Shown: positions 17,791 through 31,155 of the stretch, piece by piece | Layout: the number at the start of each line of letters is the position of its first letter | Numbering within the stretch: the first letter of the stretch is position 1 | Assembly (NCBI RefSeq): GCF_018882295.1 | Contig: NZ_JACVOR010000001.1 | Coordinates: forward strand, 744,001-808,000 | Direction of reading: 5' to 3' | Source of the DNA: Polynucleobacter sp. 80A-SIGWE | Lineage (GTDB): Bacteria > Pseudomonadota > Gammaproteobacteria > Burkholderiales > Burkholderiaceae | Length of the DNA: 64,000 nucleotides | Notes under the pieces: model-generated | The model's input: the letters and a program-made list of their open reading frames with translations, nothing else | Told to the model about the DNA's origin: nothing | Databases searched by the model: none | Position numbers and translations under genes: made by a program

Positions 17791-19416
17791 TTACGCCCTA
17801 AATTGGGATGTAATAGGGTAGCGCCAGTCACGCCCAAAGGCTCGGGTGGTCACACGGACGCCTGGAGGTGCTTGGCGACGCTTGTACTCGTTGAGCTTAA
17901 TCAGGCGGGTTACTTTTTCTACGCTGTCGGCATCAAAACCGGCGGCAATAATTTGGGCGATAGATTGGTTTTGCTCCATGTAGCGCTCTACGATCCCATC
18001 CAATACTTCGTAGGACGGCAAGCTGTCCTGATCAGTTTGATCGGGGCGTAATTCTGCAGAAGGGGCGCGAGTCAAAATCCGCTCCGGAATAATTGGGGCA
18101 ATACTATTGCGATAGGCGCATAAGCGATAGACCAAGGTTTTGGCGATATCTTTGATGACGGCAAATCCGCCAGCCATATCTCCGTACAGAGTGCAGTAGC
18201 CAACAGCCATTTCACTCTTATTGCCGGTTGTTAAAACTAGGCGACCAGTTTTGTTGGATAGCGCCATTAGAAGAGTGCCGCGCACTCGTGCCTGAATATT
18301 CTCTTCAGTAGCATCGAGCTTTAAGCCTTTAAATTGCTCAGCCAGTGCAAGCTCTAGAGCCTCTACAGGTTCGCTAATAGGAATCTCATCGTATTGAACA
18401 CCTAGATTCTGTGCCATTTCTCTAGCATCAATCCAGGAGATGTCGGCCGTGTAGCGTGAGGCCATCATGACGGTGCGCACTTTGTCTGCACCTAAAGCAT
18501 CCACCGCAATCGCTAGTACCAATGCAGAATCCACGCCACCCGAGAGGCCAATGATGACGCCTGGAAAACGATTCTTCTGAACATAGTCGCGCACACCTAA
18601 AACGAGTGCTTGATAAGCTTGAGCTTCTACGCTGGAAGGTGTCACTAGAGCTCCAGGCTCTAAATCAGCTGCTGCATTGACATCAACATAGCCAAGAGCG
18701 GTTTCAAACTGCGGCATAGTCATAACTACTTTGCCTGCACTATTTAAAGCAAATGATCCGCCATCAAATACCAATTCATCTTGACCGCCTACAGCATTGA
18801 CATAGACCAAAGGCATCTTGCTTACGGTAATCTGTTTGCGTAGCACCTCAATGCGTAAAGATTCTTTTTGGAGGTGATAAGGCGAAGCATTGAGAACTAG
18901 CAGTACTTGGGCGCCAGCTGCATGAGCCTGCTTAGCGGGGCCTTCATGCCAAGCATCCTCACAAAGAATGAGCCCGTATTTGACTCCGGCATTTTCAAAT
19001 ACACAGGCTTCATTGCCCGGAGTGAAATAACGTACCTCATCAAACACTTCATGATTGGGTAACTCTTGTTTGGCATAGCCAGCAATAACTTTGCCATCAC
19101 GAATGACGGAGGCGTAGTTTTGCAAACCAGCGGCAGTCTTTTTAGGGTGACCAATAATCACGGTCAGCCCTGGAAATTTTTGGAGCTCTAGCATTAAACA
19201 ACTGAGCTCGCGATCGGCGGCCTCAATAAAAGCAGGGCGCAATAACAAATCTTCTGGGGGATAGCCGGTAAGCGAGAGCTCTGGCGTAAGAACTAATGTG
19301 GCGCCTTGTGCATAAGCATCTGCGGCGGCTTGAGAGATGAGCTGCGCGTTGCCAGGCAAATCACCCAAAAGAGGGTTGATTTGCGCTAAGGCGATTTTTT
19401 GCGAGCTCACTCCCAA
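17791..19416 (-). CDS. nadE: Glutamine-dependent NAD+ synthetase
   Basis: The 541-residue enzyme amidates deamido-NAD to NAD using glutamine. It joins an N-terminal nitrilase-type glutaminase domain (LTPELSLTGYPPEDLL with catalytic Glu; LILCEDAWH with catalytic Cys) to a C-terminal synthetase with the ATP pyrophosphatase P-loop GLSGGVDSALV near residue 292. Start is uncertain: a TTG at 19416 or a GTG two codons later, neither with a good ribosome site. It follows ppa by 11 bp and precedes the P-II gene. Pyrophosphatase next to NadE fits, because the reaction releases pyrophosphate. Confidence 0.93.
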   Translation of the reverse strand: MGVSSQKIALAQINPLLGDLPGNAQLISQAAADAYAQGATLVLTPELSLTGYPPEDLLLRPAFIEAADRELSCLMLELQKFPGLTVIIGHPKKTAAGLQNYASVIRDGKVIAGYAKQELPNHEVFDEVRYFTPGNEACVFENAGVKYGLILCEDAWHEGPAKQAHAAGAQVLLVLNASPYHLQKESLRIEVLRKQITVSKMPLVYVNAVGGQDELVFDGGSFALNSAGKVVMTMPQFETALGYVDVNAAADLEPGALVTPSSVEAQAYQALVLGVRDYVQKNRFPGVIIGLSGGVDSALVLAIAVDALGADKVRTVMMASRYTADISWIDAREMAQNLGVQYDEIPISEPVEALELALAEQFKGLKLDATEENIQARVRGTLLMALSNKTGRLVLTTGNKSEMAVGYCTLYGDMAGGFAVIKDIAKTLVYRLCAYRNSIAPIIPERILTRAPSAELRPDQTDQDSLPSYEVLDGIVERYMEQNQSIAQIIAAGFDADSVEKVTRLIKLNEYKRRQAPPGVRVTTRAFGRDWRYPITSQFRA

Positions 19417-19427
19417 TGACTGCGAAA

Positions 19428-19964
19428 TTACTTCTGTGACTTAGCGTAACCTTCGATGCCGTCCAAAATTTCTTTATGGGCACCAGCAACACCAGTCCAA
19501 CCTTTAACTTTTACCCACTTACCTTTTTCGAGATCTTTGTAGTGCTCGAAGAAGTGTTGAATTTGGGCGAGGAGTAATTCGTTTACATCTTCAGGTTTTT
19601 GCAAATGCTTGTAGATTGGCAAAATCTTGTCTTCTGGAACGGCCAACAACTTCGCATCTTGTCCACCTTCATCTTCCATCTCTAACATGCCGATAGCGCG
19701 GCAGCTCACTACTGAGCCCGGAACTAATGCAAATGGAGTAATGACGAGAACGTCAACAGGATCACCGTCACCAGCAACTGTCTTAGGGATGTAACCGTAG
19801 TTGCATGGGTAGTGCATTGCTGTACCCATGAAGCGATCTACGAATAGGCAGCCAGTTTCTTTATCTACTTCATACTTCACCGGATCCGCATTCATTGGGA
19901 TCTCAATAATGACGTTGAATGATTCTGGGATTTTCTTACCTGGGCTGACCTTGTCGTAACTCAT
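19428..19964 (-). CDS. ppa: Inorganic pyrophosphatase (family I)
   Basis: The 178-residue cytoplasmic enzyme hydrolyses pyrophosphate and so pulls biosynthetic reactions forward. The signature DGDPVDVLV and the surrounding metal-binding acidic residues are present, and the length fits the hexameric bacterial form. A GGAG sits just before the ATG. It is followed closely by nadE, a pyrophosphate-producing enzyme, in the same direction. Confidence 0.95.
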   Translation of the reverse strand: MSYDKVSPGKKIPESFNVIIEIPMNADPVKYEVDKETGCLFVDRFMGTAMHYPCNYGYIPKTVAGDGDPVDVLVITPFALVPGSVVSCRAIGMLEMEDEGGQDAKLLAVPEDKILPIYKHLQKPEDVNELLLAQIQHFFEHYKDLEKGKWVKVKGWTGVAGAHKEILDGIEGYAKSQK

Positions 19965-20107
19965 AAATACTCCGGTTAGTGATTAATGGATACCTCGATA
20001 TTAGCAAAGAGGTGTCGTAGCGATTATTTTAAAGCTTTCCAGGCCCGCTTAAAGGCCCGTAATTAGTTAATTTGCTCGGGTAAACCTCTACTGGGCTGGG
20101 CTGAAAT

Positions 20108-20132
20108 GAAAAACGCCCAGCAGAGCCAGGCG
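20108..20132 (-). terminator. Rho-independent terminator of trxB
   Basis: On the minus strand a 19-nt hairpin (20132-20114), with CGCC/GGCG outer pairs, two G-U pairs and a GGC-side inner stem, is followed by TTTTTC. It lies 25 nt after the trxB stop. Confidence 0.8.
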
Positions 20133-20157
20133 TCATCTTGCGTTGGTGAAGCGGCTA

Positions 20158-23466
<3,309 letters not shown>

Positions 23467-24199
23467 GGCGATCCTCTTGTGTAGATTTTTTTCAGCAGCA
23501 GCTTTAGGGCTCACAATTCTTTTATCTCCAAGCATGGTGTTTGCAGATGGTGAAAGTGGTGCAGAGCAGTTGCGTCAGTTTGTACGTAATTCCAAAACAG
23601 CTGAGGGTGAGTTTGTGCAACAGCAGTTGCGCGCACCCAAAGCAAATGAACCGCAAGACAAAGGTTTAAAAGTGGTTCGTCAAACACAAGGGCGTTTTGT
23701 GTTTCAGCGTCCGGGCCGATTTATCTGGGATACGCAAAAACCATATGAGCAAAAACTGATTGCCGATGGCAAGCAACTTATTTTGTGGGATAAGGATTTA
23801 AATCAAGCTACTTTCAGACCTGCTGGTCAGGCTTTGGCTGCTACCCCTGCTGCAATCTTATTTGGTGAAACTTCTTTAGATCAGCATTTTGATTTGGTTG
23901 AAGGCGAGGATCGTCTGGGTATGAAATGGGTTGCTCTCGTGCCCAAGAAAAATCCTAATGCCAAAAATGGCAACGACTTGCCGTACACCAAGATCTCCGT
24001 CGGAATGGTCAATGGCCTCCCTAAAGCGCTAGAACTCATTGATGGCTTGGGTAGCGTGGTGTTGGTCACCTTGGATAAGATCCAGCTCAATGTGAACCTA
24101 CCTGCCAATCGCTTTACTTTTGTTCCGCCCGCCGGAGCGGAAGTCTTACGCTTAAACTAGAGCTAAATTAGCAATAAATTCGTACTCACCGCACCCTAA

Positions 24200-25525
<1,326 letters not shown>

Positions 25526-25557
25526 TCTTAGAGCAAGTGAAAAGTGGTCTCAGTCAA

Positions 25558-25965
25558 ATGAATAGGCGCTCAGTATTTTTATTCTTGATTGGCACAGGAT
25601 TGATGTCTCAAGGTGTTTTCGCTGCTGAAAAATTCTATCGCTGCGAGGTATTAAGTGATGCCTACATTAAAACTAATGGAGAGTTAGCGGTAGTTAAAGA
25701 CAGCCCTAGAGTTGGTCTGGAATTTGTGGTGATCAAGAAAACTGGGGAAGTTGTTGGAGATGTGATGGATACTCTCAAAAATCCCAAGGTGCTGGCTTCC
25801 GGAAGCGCAAGCAATTCTTATAAAGTCATTTGGACCCAAAAAGCTGAAGGTAAGAACGGCTTTTTTGTGGAATATCTCAGCATCGAAGAGTTTGTAAAAG
25901 GTAGTAAGAAGCCCTTCGGGTTCTTTTCTGGTGGACTTCTGATGACAGGCGTCTGCGAGCAATAG
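25558..25965 (+). CDS. Small exported protein of unknown function
   Basis: From the ATG at 25558 (MNRRSVFLFLIGTGLMSQGVFAAEKF) this is a 135-residue protein with a clear signal peptide and a mature part rich in beta-strand-forming residues, with one Cys near the start (YRCEV) and one near the end (GVCEQ) that may form a disulfide. A GTG 21 nt upstream is possible but would break the signal peptide shape. I do not recognise the family. It follows serS by 32 bp. Confidence 0.6.
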   Translation: MNRRSVFLFLIGTGLMSQGVFAAEKFYRCEVLSDAYIKTNGELAVVKDSPRVGLEFVVIKKTGEVVGDVMDTLKNPKVLASGSASNSYKVIWTQKAEGKNGFFVEYLSIEEFVKGSKKPFGFFSGGLLMTGVCEQ

Positions 25966-26016
25966 ATTGCAGGGCTTCAAGTAGGGATAGCGTTTAAGTT
26001 CTATCCTGTAGTTAAC

Positions 26017-26106
<90 letters not shown>

Positions 26107-26121
26107 ATTAGCTAAACATGA

Positions 26122-26676
26122 CTAAAGCTTTAAATTCCCCAGAATGATTTGTAGCACTTGCAGCATGAGCAGTAGCGCGAGTGGGGATAAATCTAAGGCA
26201 CCAAAGTTGGGTATTGCCTTCCGAATTGGAGTGAGCAGGGGATCAACTAATAGCGATACTAAGAACTGAATTTGAGTCCCTGCGCCAACCCAAGAAAGAA
26301 TGATGCTGGCAAAGACCAGGCCAACTAGACCCGATAAGGTAAGGTCAAGTAGATCAATCAATGCAAGTGCTAACCAAGAGATATCAATTGAGGTTGCGCC
26401 AGAGATCAATAGCAGAATCGAAATCTTGCACAAAATTAAAAGATAAGCTGCAACGCAACTCGCTAGATCAAAGCGGCCAATGCTAGGTATGAAGCGTCTT
26501 AGCGGGAGAACAATCCAATTACTTAAAGGCAGAATATAAGCGCCAATGGACTTACTTTGTCCTGCACCTAAATTGAAGGCAAGCCACTGTAAATAGCAGC
26601 GTAAAAGGCAAGCCCCCGCAACAATGCTAACGAGTACCTGAAGAATGAGATTGGCGATTTGTATCAACATCAGCAT
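26122..26676 (-). CDS. YggT family membrane protein
   Basis: The 184-residue hydrophobic protein contains two YGGT repeats, each with two membrane segments and a central polar motif (SNWIVLPLRRFIPSIGRFDLA near residues 52-72; VDPLLTPIRKAIPNFGALDLS near 145-165). YggT proteins are linked to osmotic or division functions and often lie by proC, but no partner is next to it here. The gene ends 16 bp after the tRNA on the opposite strand. Confidence 0.88.
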   Translation of the reverse strand: MLMLIQIANLILQVLVSIVAGACLLRCYLQWLAFNLGAGQSKSIGAYILPLSNWIVLPLRRFIPSIGRFDLASCVAAYLLILCKISILLLISGATSIDISWLALALIDLLDLTLSGLVGLVFASIILSWVGAGTQIQFLVSLLVDPLLTPIRKAIPNFGALDLSPLALLLMLQVLQIILGNLKL

Positions 26677-26713
26677 ATTGTAGGTGGTTTAAACCGCGGG
26701 TGGTGAGCAGCAC

Positions 26714-27784
26714 TTAGTCGCTAAAGGTCACCACGTGATCAGCCACTAAGTGGATGCCAATCTTTTCACCAATTGCATGATCATGGTGGCTGGGTACAAA
26801 AGCAAAAATCTCAGTACCCGATGCTAGCTTGAGCGTATATAGAAAGTCAGCGCCTCTAAAGGTTTTACGCACAACCTCTGCTAGCAAGGTGCTGTTGTCA
26901 TCATGCTGAATATCATCGGCACGCAAGAGGACATCGATTTCTTTGCCGACTTCCTTACTGCGATCTTCTTCTAAGTCGAGTTCACCCAACTCAATGTTGA
27001 CTTTGTTGTTAGCTTGTACGACGCCTTTAACAAATACCCCACGACCAATGAAGTCGGCGATATAACGATTAGCTGGTTTGTGATAAAGCTCGTACGGGCT
27101 ATCCCACTGCAAGACTTTGCCGTCTGTCATCACGCCGACTTTATCTGCAATCGCAAAGGCCTCAAATTGATCATGAGTTACTAGTAGTGCAGTAATGTTG
27201 TTTGCCTTGAGGATCTCTCGCATCTCACCCGCAAGACGTTCTCTGAGTTCAATGTCTAAACTAGAGAAGGGCTCATCAAGCAAAATTAAATCTGGCTCTG
27301 GAGCCATTGCTCTGGCCAGTGCAACACGCTGTTGCTGGCCACCACTGAGCTCATGAGGATAAGCATCAGCTTTATCTGCGAGGGAGACTCGCTTGAGCCA
27401 CTCCAGCGCCACGGACGATCTTTGCTTGCTTGGTAAGTGTTGCAAACCAAAGGCAATGTTCTCTAAAACGTTGAGATGGGGGAAGAGGGCGAAGTCCTGA
27501 AAGACCATGCCTACTTTTCTTTGGTTGGGCGGGAGGTGGATGGAGGCGGAGCTCACGATCTGATCGCGGAGGAGGATTTCTCCTGCTTTAACAGGCTCAA
27601 ACCCACAAATTGCTCTCAAGACGGTAGATTTGCCGCAACCAGAAGAGCCTAGTAGGCAGCCAATTTCTCCTTGGGCAAGATTAAGTTTGAGGTCTTTAAC
27701 TGCAGTGACGCGACCCTGACCATCTCGACTTGGATAGTCGATTTCGAGTCCTTTGATCGAAAGCAGTGTGTGAGCGGAGTTCAT
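26714..27784 (-). CDS. fbpC: Iron(III) ABC transporter ATP-binding protein FbpC-like
   Basis: This 356-residue ATPase (from the ATG at 27784; a TTG at 27817 would add 11 residues) has Walker A GSSGCGKST, signature LSGGQQQRVALARA, Walker B LILLDEPFSSLD and a C-terminal TOBE-like domain of about 120 residues. It should power the Fe3+ uptake system whose permease (fbpB) and binding protein (fbpA) are encoded divergently just next to it. The divergent order is unusual; fbpABC is normally one operon. A perfect 12-bp palindrome AATACTAGTATT (27803-27814) lies in the divergent promoter region. Iron is inferred from fbpA and from a Fur-like site. Confidence 0.87.
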   Translation of the reverse strand: MNSAHTLLSIKGLEIDYPSRDGQGRVTAVKDLKLNLAQGEIGCLLGSSGCGKSTVLRAICGFEPVKAGEILLRDQIVSSASIHLPPNQRKVGMVFQDFALFPHLNVLENIAFGLQHLPSKQRSSVALEWLKRVSLADKADAYPHELSGGQQQRVALARAMAPEPDLILLDEPFSSLDIELRERLAGEMREILKANNITALLVTHDQFEAFAIADKVGVMTDGKVLQWDSPYELYHKPANRYIADFIGRGVFVKGVVQANNKVNIELGELDLEEDRSKEVGKEIDVLLRADDIQHDDNSTLLAEVVRKTFRGADFLYTLKLASGTEIFAFVPSHHDHAIGEKIGIHLVADHVVTFSD

Positions 27785-27802
27785 CCCTATAATTTTCTCA
27801 TT

Positions 27803-27814
27803 AATACTAGTATT
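27803..27814. promoter_or_regulatory. Perfect 12-bp palindrome between divergent fbpC and fbpB
   Basis: AATACTAGTATT reads the same on both strands and lies in the 81-bp gap between the two transport genes. It could be an operator for both, but it does not match a Fur box and no regulator is assigned. Confidence 0.3.
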
Positions 27815-27865
27815 CAATGCTGGTGGTTTAATGCATAGCTAGAGTCTAAACGGATTGCCGATTTC

Positions 27866-29422
27866 ATGAATCGTATTGTCGTGCCACTTGCCCTGTTGTT
27901 ATTTTTGCCCCTATTTGGCTTGGCAGCACCTTTCCTATTCTCCGGAAGTGACCAAGTAGCTACTGGCACTCTTAGCCACCTCTGGAACTTTGTGTTGGGT
28001 GGATATATTGTCTCAACTCTGGTGCTTATTCTTGGTGTTGGAGTAGGGGTATTTATTCTCGGGGTGGGTAATGCCTGGATCATTGCTAGCTACGATTTCC
28101 CTGGTAAGAAAATATTTGAGTGGGCACTCATTCTGCCTTTAGCTGTGCCCACCTATGTCATGGCCTACCTATTTGTAGATCTCTTGCAATTTTCTGGACC
28201 CATACAAAGCACGCTTCGTGTAGTGCTGGGAATGGATTCACTTTGGTTCTTTCCGGATCCAAGATCTCTGAGCGGGGCTATCTGGTCTTTCTCTTTCTGC
28301 CTCTTTCCTTATGTCTACCTGATTACGCGTACTGCATTCTTAGAGCGTAGTGGTCGATTAATTGAGGTTTCAGAAACGCTTGGCTATAGTCCGCTTCGGG
28401 GATTTGTGAAGTTGGTATTGCCAATGGCTAGGCCAGCGATCTTTGCAGGCATGGCTTTAGCTCTCATGGAGGTCTTAGCGGATTTTGGAGCGGTGTCTTA
28501 TTTTGGCGTGCAGACTTTTGCGACTGGCATCTTTAAGGCATGGCTTTCTTTTGGTGACCGCATAGCCGCAGTGCAACTTGCTCTTGGTCTTTTGAGTTTT
28601 GTTTTGCTTATCTTCTTTATTGAACAAAGTAGTCGCTCAAAATTGCGCTATGCCTCTTCAACACGGGGGAGACCATTAGCCAAGTCTCTACGGGGCAAGA
28701 ATGCCTTTTTTGCTTTTGCATTTTGTGGCGCTACTCTTTTATGTGGATTTCTGTTGCCGGCATTTGCGCTCCTGCAATTACTGTTCAAGCAAGGCCTCAC
28801 GATCGACATTCGTTATCTTGATTGGTTGAGTAATTCTTTATCTGTTTCGATTCTGACGGCGCTAATCTCCGTTGCGCTCGCCGTATTCTTTGCTTACTCA
28901 GTACGAATGCATGCGCGCTTAGCTTGGGTCAATCGATTGCTAGGCTTTGGTTATGCCTTGCCTGGAGCTGTATTGGCTATAGGCATCCTTTCTTTCCTAG
29001 AGATCTTTCAGCTTGCTTGGTGGATGTCTGCCAGCATGTTGGTATTGATTTATGCTTACTTGGTCCGCTTCCTTTCCTCCAGCTTGCAAAGTGTTGAGGC
29101 AGGGCTTGTACGCATCACGCCGTCTATGGATGCATCTGCAGCGCTACTTGGACTTTCTAAAGCGCAGATTCTGAAGCGAGTGCATGTACCCTTGCTTAAG
29201 CGCAGCCTCATCACTGCTGGCCTCTTTGTATTTGTGGACGTGATGAAAGAGTTGCCGGCAACTCTATTACTGCGCCCATTTAACTTTGATACTTTGGCTG
29301 TCGCTACCTATCAGCTGGCAGCGGATGAGCGTCTTGCCGAGCTTGCCCTCCCGTCCCTAACCATTGTTTTAGTTGGACTTTTCCCCGTACTGCTGCTTTC
29401 CAGAGTCATCTCCAAATCTTAA
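27866..29422 (+). CDS. fbpB: Iron(III) ABC transporter permease FbpB-like
   Basis: The 518-residue protein has about 12 membrane segments in two fused BPD-transport halves, each with an EAA-like loop (EVSETLGYSPLRGFVKLVLP near residue 175; DASAALLGLSKAQILKRVHVP near 430) that docks on the ATPase. Fused permeases are typical for ferric-binding-protein-dependent systems. It lies 81 bp from divergent fbpC and 62 bp before fbpA, with a Fur-like site in that second gap. Confidence 0.9.
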   Translation: MNRIVVPLALLLFLPLFGLAAPFLFSGSDQVATGTLSHLWNFVLGGYIVSTLVLILGVGVGVFILGVGNAWIIASYDFPGKKIFEWALILPLAVPTYVMAYLFVDLLQFSGPIQSTLRVVLGMDSLWFFPDPRSLSGAIWSFSFCLFPYVYLITRTAFLERSGRLIEVSETLGYSPLRGFVKLVLPMARPAIFAGMALALMEVLADFGAVSYFGVQTFATGIFKAWLSFGDRIAAVQLALGLLSFVLLIFFIEQSSRSKLRYASSTRGRPLAKSLRGKNAFFAFAFCGATLLCGFLLPAFALLQLLFKQGLTIDIRYLDWLSNSLSVSILTALISVALAVFFAYSVRMHARLAWVNRLLGFGYALPGAVLAIGILSFLEIFQLAWWMSASMLVLIYAYLVRFLSSSLQSVEAGLVRITPSMDASAALLGLSKAQILKRVHVPLLKRSLITAGLFVFVDVMKELPATLLLRPFNFDTLAVATYQLAADERLAELALPSLTIVLVGLFPVLLLSRVISKS

Positions 29423-29437
29423 TTGATAATCATTCGT
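29419..29437 (+). promoter_or_regulatory. Fur-like box before fbpA
   Basis: The core TGATAATCATT (29424-29434) matches the centre of the 19-bp Fur consensus at 11 consecutive positions; the flanks match poorly (12 of 19 overall). Location directly before an Fe3+-binding protein gene supports iron repression of fbpA, perhaps from an internal promoter after fbpB. Confidence 0.6.
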
Positions 29438-29484
29438 ATTTGTGATAAATTAGATTTACTCTAATTTTGATCGTAAATACAGCA

Positions 29485-30540
29485 ATGGCAACTCAAGCGA
29501 TTCACAAATTCCTAGTCGCAACCTCATTGGCGCTGAGCAGCTTTATAGCTTTGCCATTACATGCTCAAGAAGCCAAAGAGTTGAATCTCTATTCCGCTCG
29601 TCACTACCAAACAGATGAAGCGCTCTATAGCGATTTCACTAAAAAGACGGGCATCAAGATTAATCGTATTGAGGCTGATGACAATGCGCTGGCTGAAAGA
29701 CTGAAAAGCGAAGGCGCCAATAGTCCAGCGGATGTGATCTTGATGGTCGATGCAGCGCGATTGTGGCGCGCACAAATTGATGGCTTCTTTAAACCCATTC
29801 ATTCCAAGTATCTAGAGAGTCGTATTCCAGCGAACCTACGATCTAAGCCTGATCCAGAGGGATCAACTTGGTTTGGCTTTTCAACTAGAGCTCGACTCGT
29901 GGTCTACAACAAGGCAAAAGTAAATCCACAAGACGTCGACACTTATGAGAAATTAGCTGAGCCCATGAACAAGGGTAAGGTATGTACACGCTCAGGTGCA
30001 CATCCATATATGTTGTCATTGATTGGTGCCATGATTGAGCGCCGTGGTGAGGCGGCTACCGAAGAGTGGGCTAAGGGCATGGTGGCAAATATGGCTCGCC
30101 CTCCAAGAGGCGGTGATACCGATCAGATCAAGGCGGTTGCTTCAGGCGAATGCGGAGTGGCATTAACAAACTCTTACTACCTAGTTAGACTCTTGCGTTC
30201 AACCAAGCCAGAAGATCAAGCTATTGTTTCTAAGATTGGTTTTGTTTGGCCTAACCAGCAGACAACTGGCACACACATCAACATCGCAGGTGGTGGTGTA
30301 GCCAAGAATGCACCGCATTCACAAGCCGCTATTCAGTTTCTTGAATATCTCGCTAGCGATTCGGCACAAGAATATTTTGCTAACGGTAATAACGAGTGGC
30401 CTGTGGTGAAGTCAGTCAAAATTGAAAATGAAGGTCTCAAAATGTTAGGGCCTTTCAAGGCTGAAAGCATTTCAATTGCTGCGATTGGCAAGAATCAAAT
30501 TGCTGCACAACGCCTGCTCGATCGAGTTGGCTATAAGTGA
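29485..30540 (+). CDS. fbpA: Iron(III)-binding periplasmic protein FbpA-like
   Basis: From the ATG at 29485 the protein has 351 residues with a signal peptide ending LPLHAQ-EA. The mature part begins LNLYSARHYQTDEALY, typical of ferric-ion binding proteins, and holds the tandem tyrosines NSYYLVRL near residue 235 that coordinate Fe3+. It should deliver iron to FbpBC. A TTG 18 nt upstream is a less likely start. A terminator follows 12 nt after the stop. Confidence 0.9.
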   Translation: MATQAIHKFLVATSLALSSFIALPLHAQEAKELNLYSARHYQTDEALYSDFTKKTGIKINRIEADDNALAERLKSEGANSPADVILMVDAARLWRAQIDGFFKPIHSKYLESRIPANLRSKPDPEGSTWFGFSTRARLVVYNKAKVNPQDVDTYEKLAEPMNKGKVCTRSGAHPYMLSLIGAMIERRGEAATEEWAKGMVANMARPPRGGDTDQIKAVASGECGVALTNSYYLVRLLRSTKPEDQAIVSKIGFVWPNQQTTGTHINIAGGGVAKNAPHSQAAIQFLEYLASDSAQEYFANGNNEWPVVKSVKIENEGLKMLGPFKAESISIAAIGKNQIAAQRLLDRVGYK

Positions 30541-30551
30541 AATATATTAGG

Positions 30552-30583
30552 GAAAACCCTTGACTTTTAGAGGGTTTTCGTTT
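30552..30583 (+). terminator. Terminator of fbpA, overlapping a downstream promoter
   Basis: GAAAACCCT (30552-30560) pairs perfectly with AGGGTTTTC (30571-30579), followed by a short GTTT. The loop contains the -35 hexamer of a candidate promoter (see next entry). Confidence 0.7.
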
Positions 30584-30588
30584 ACATT
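30560..30588 (+). promoter_or_regulatory. Candidate sigma70 promoter inside the fbpA terminator
   Basis: TTGACT (30560-30565), a spacer of exactly 17 nt, and TACATT (30583-30588). It predicts a transcript start near 30595, immediately before a strong hairpin, about 280 nt upstream of the next coding start. Confidence 0.55.
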
Positions 30589-30594
30589 AGAACT

Positions 30595-30874
30595 TCGCTG
30601 AGAGCCGGCTTTCAGCATAAGGAGCGTACAGACTAGAGTTTTACCGCAGTTGTGGAGACTGTCAGTACGCTTCTTAAAAACATCCTCAAAAGCAGTAGCC
30701 AGGTCGCATCAGTGATCATCTGAAAATCAGAAATGAGCTACAGCAAATCAAAAAATATTTAAAAAGAATTCAAAACAACAGCAGGGTCTCTGCTCGTTTG
30801 CAATTTATATCTTGAGCCTTTGGTGCCTAAAGGTCGCTAGAATGGATCCATTCTTTAAAGGCTTGGATTTCTAT
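30595..30874 (+). ncRNA. Structured leader or small RNA candidate (the only gap over 300 bp)
   Basis: The 334-bp gap between fbpA and the lipoprotein gene holds no convincing protein gene. The predicted transcript starts with a 10-bp hairpin (GCTGAGAGCC/GGCTTTCAGC, 30597-30616, one G-U pair), followed by a 9-bp stem (GGAGCGTAC 30621-30629 with GTACGCTTC 30665-30673) enclosing CCGCA/TGTGG (30644-30655). Further down are TCTGA-AAA-TCAGA and AGCAG/CTGCT hairpins without a T-run. It could be a stable small RNA or a long 5' leader controlling the lipoprotein. I cannot match it to a known RNA family. Confidence 0.4.
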
Positions 30875-31144
30875 ATGAAAATCATCTCGAGTGTTCTAGT
30901 GCTTGCCGTGTCGGTGGCCATGTTGGCTTGCTCAACACCGACAAGTAATTTTGGTGTCTATCAACAGTCTGATGGAACAATTGGGGTGCATGCCCCAAAA
31001 TCTGCAAAAGATACTGAAGCGCAGGCGGCTGCAGCAGAGGAGTGTAAAAAACTAGGAAAGCGAAGCGCCACTATTGTTGAAACTCGTAAAACAGTGAACG
31101 ACCGCTTTCCTATGACTTACATTTTTGTGTGCAATACCTATTAA
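30875..31144 (+). CDS. Small lipoprotein of unknown function
   Basis: From the ATG at 30875 the product is 89 residues with a lipoprotein signal (VLVLAVSVAMLAC, lipid-attached Cys19). The mature part has a GVYQQSDGTIGVHAPKS segment, a short Ala/Glu helix (TEAQAAAAEECKKLG) and a C-terminal FVCNTY, giving two further Cys. An upstream GTG-type extension would destroy the signal. It is preceded by about 280 nt of structured sequence and converges with the histone-like gene. Function unknown. Confidence 0.6.
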   Translation: MKIISSVLVLAVSVAMLACSTPTSNFGVYQQSDGTIGVHAPKSAKDTEAQAAAAEECKKLGKRSATIVETRKTVNDRFPMTYIFVCNTY

Positions 31145-31155
31145 GTTACAGCTAC

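Noticed and set aside
30595-30700. 6S RNA as identity of the structured RNA
   Set aside because: The long closing stem with a central open bubble that defines 6S RNA could not be drawn from this sequence.
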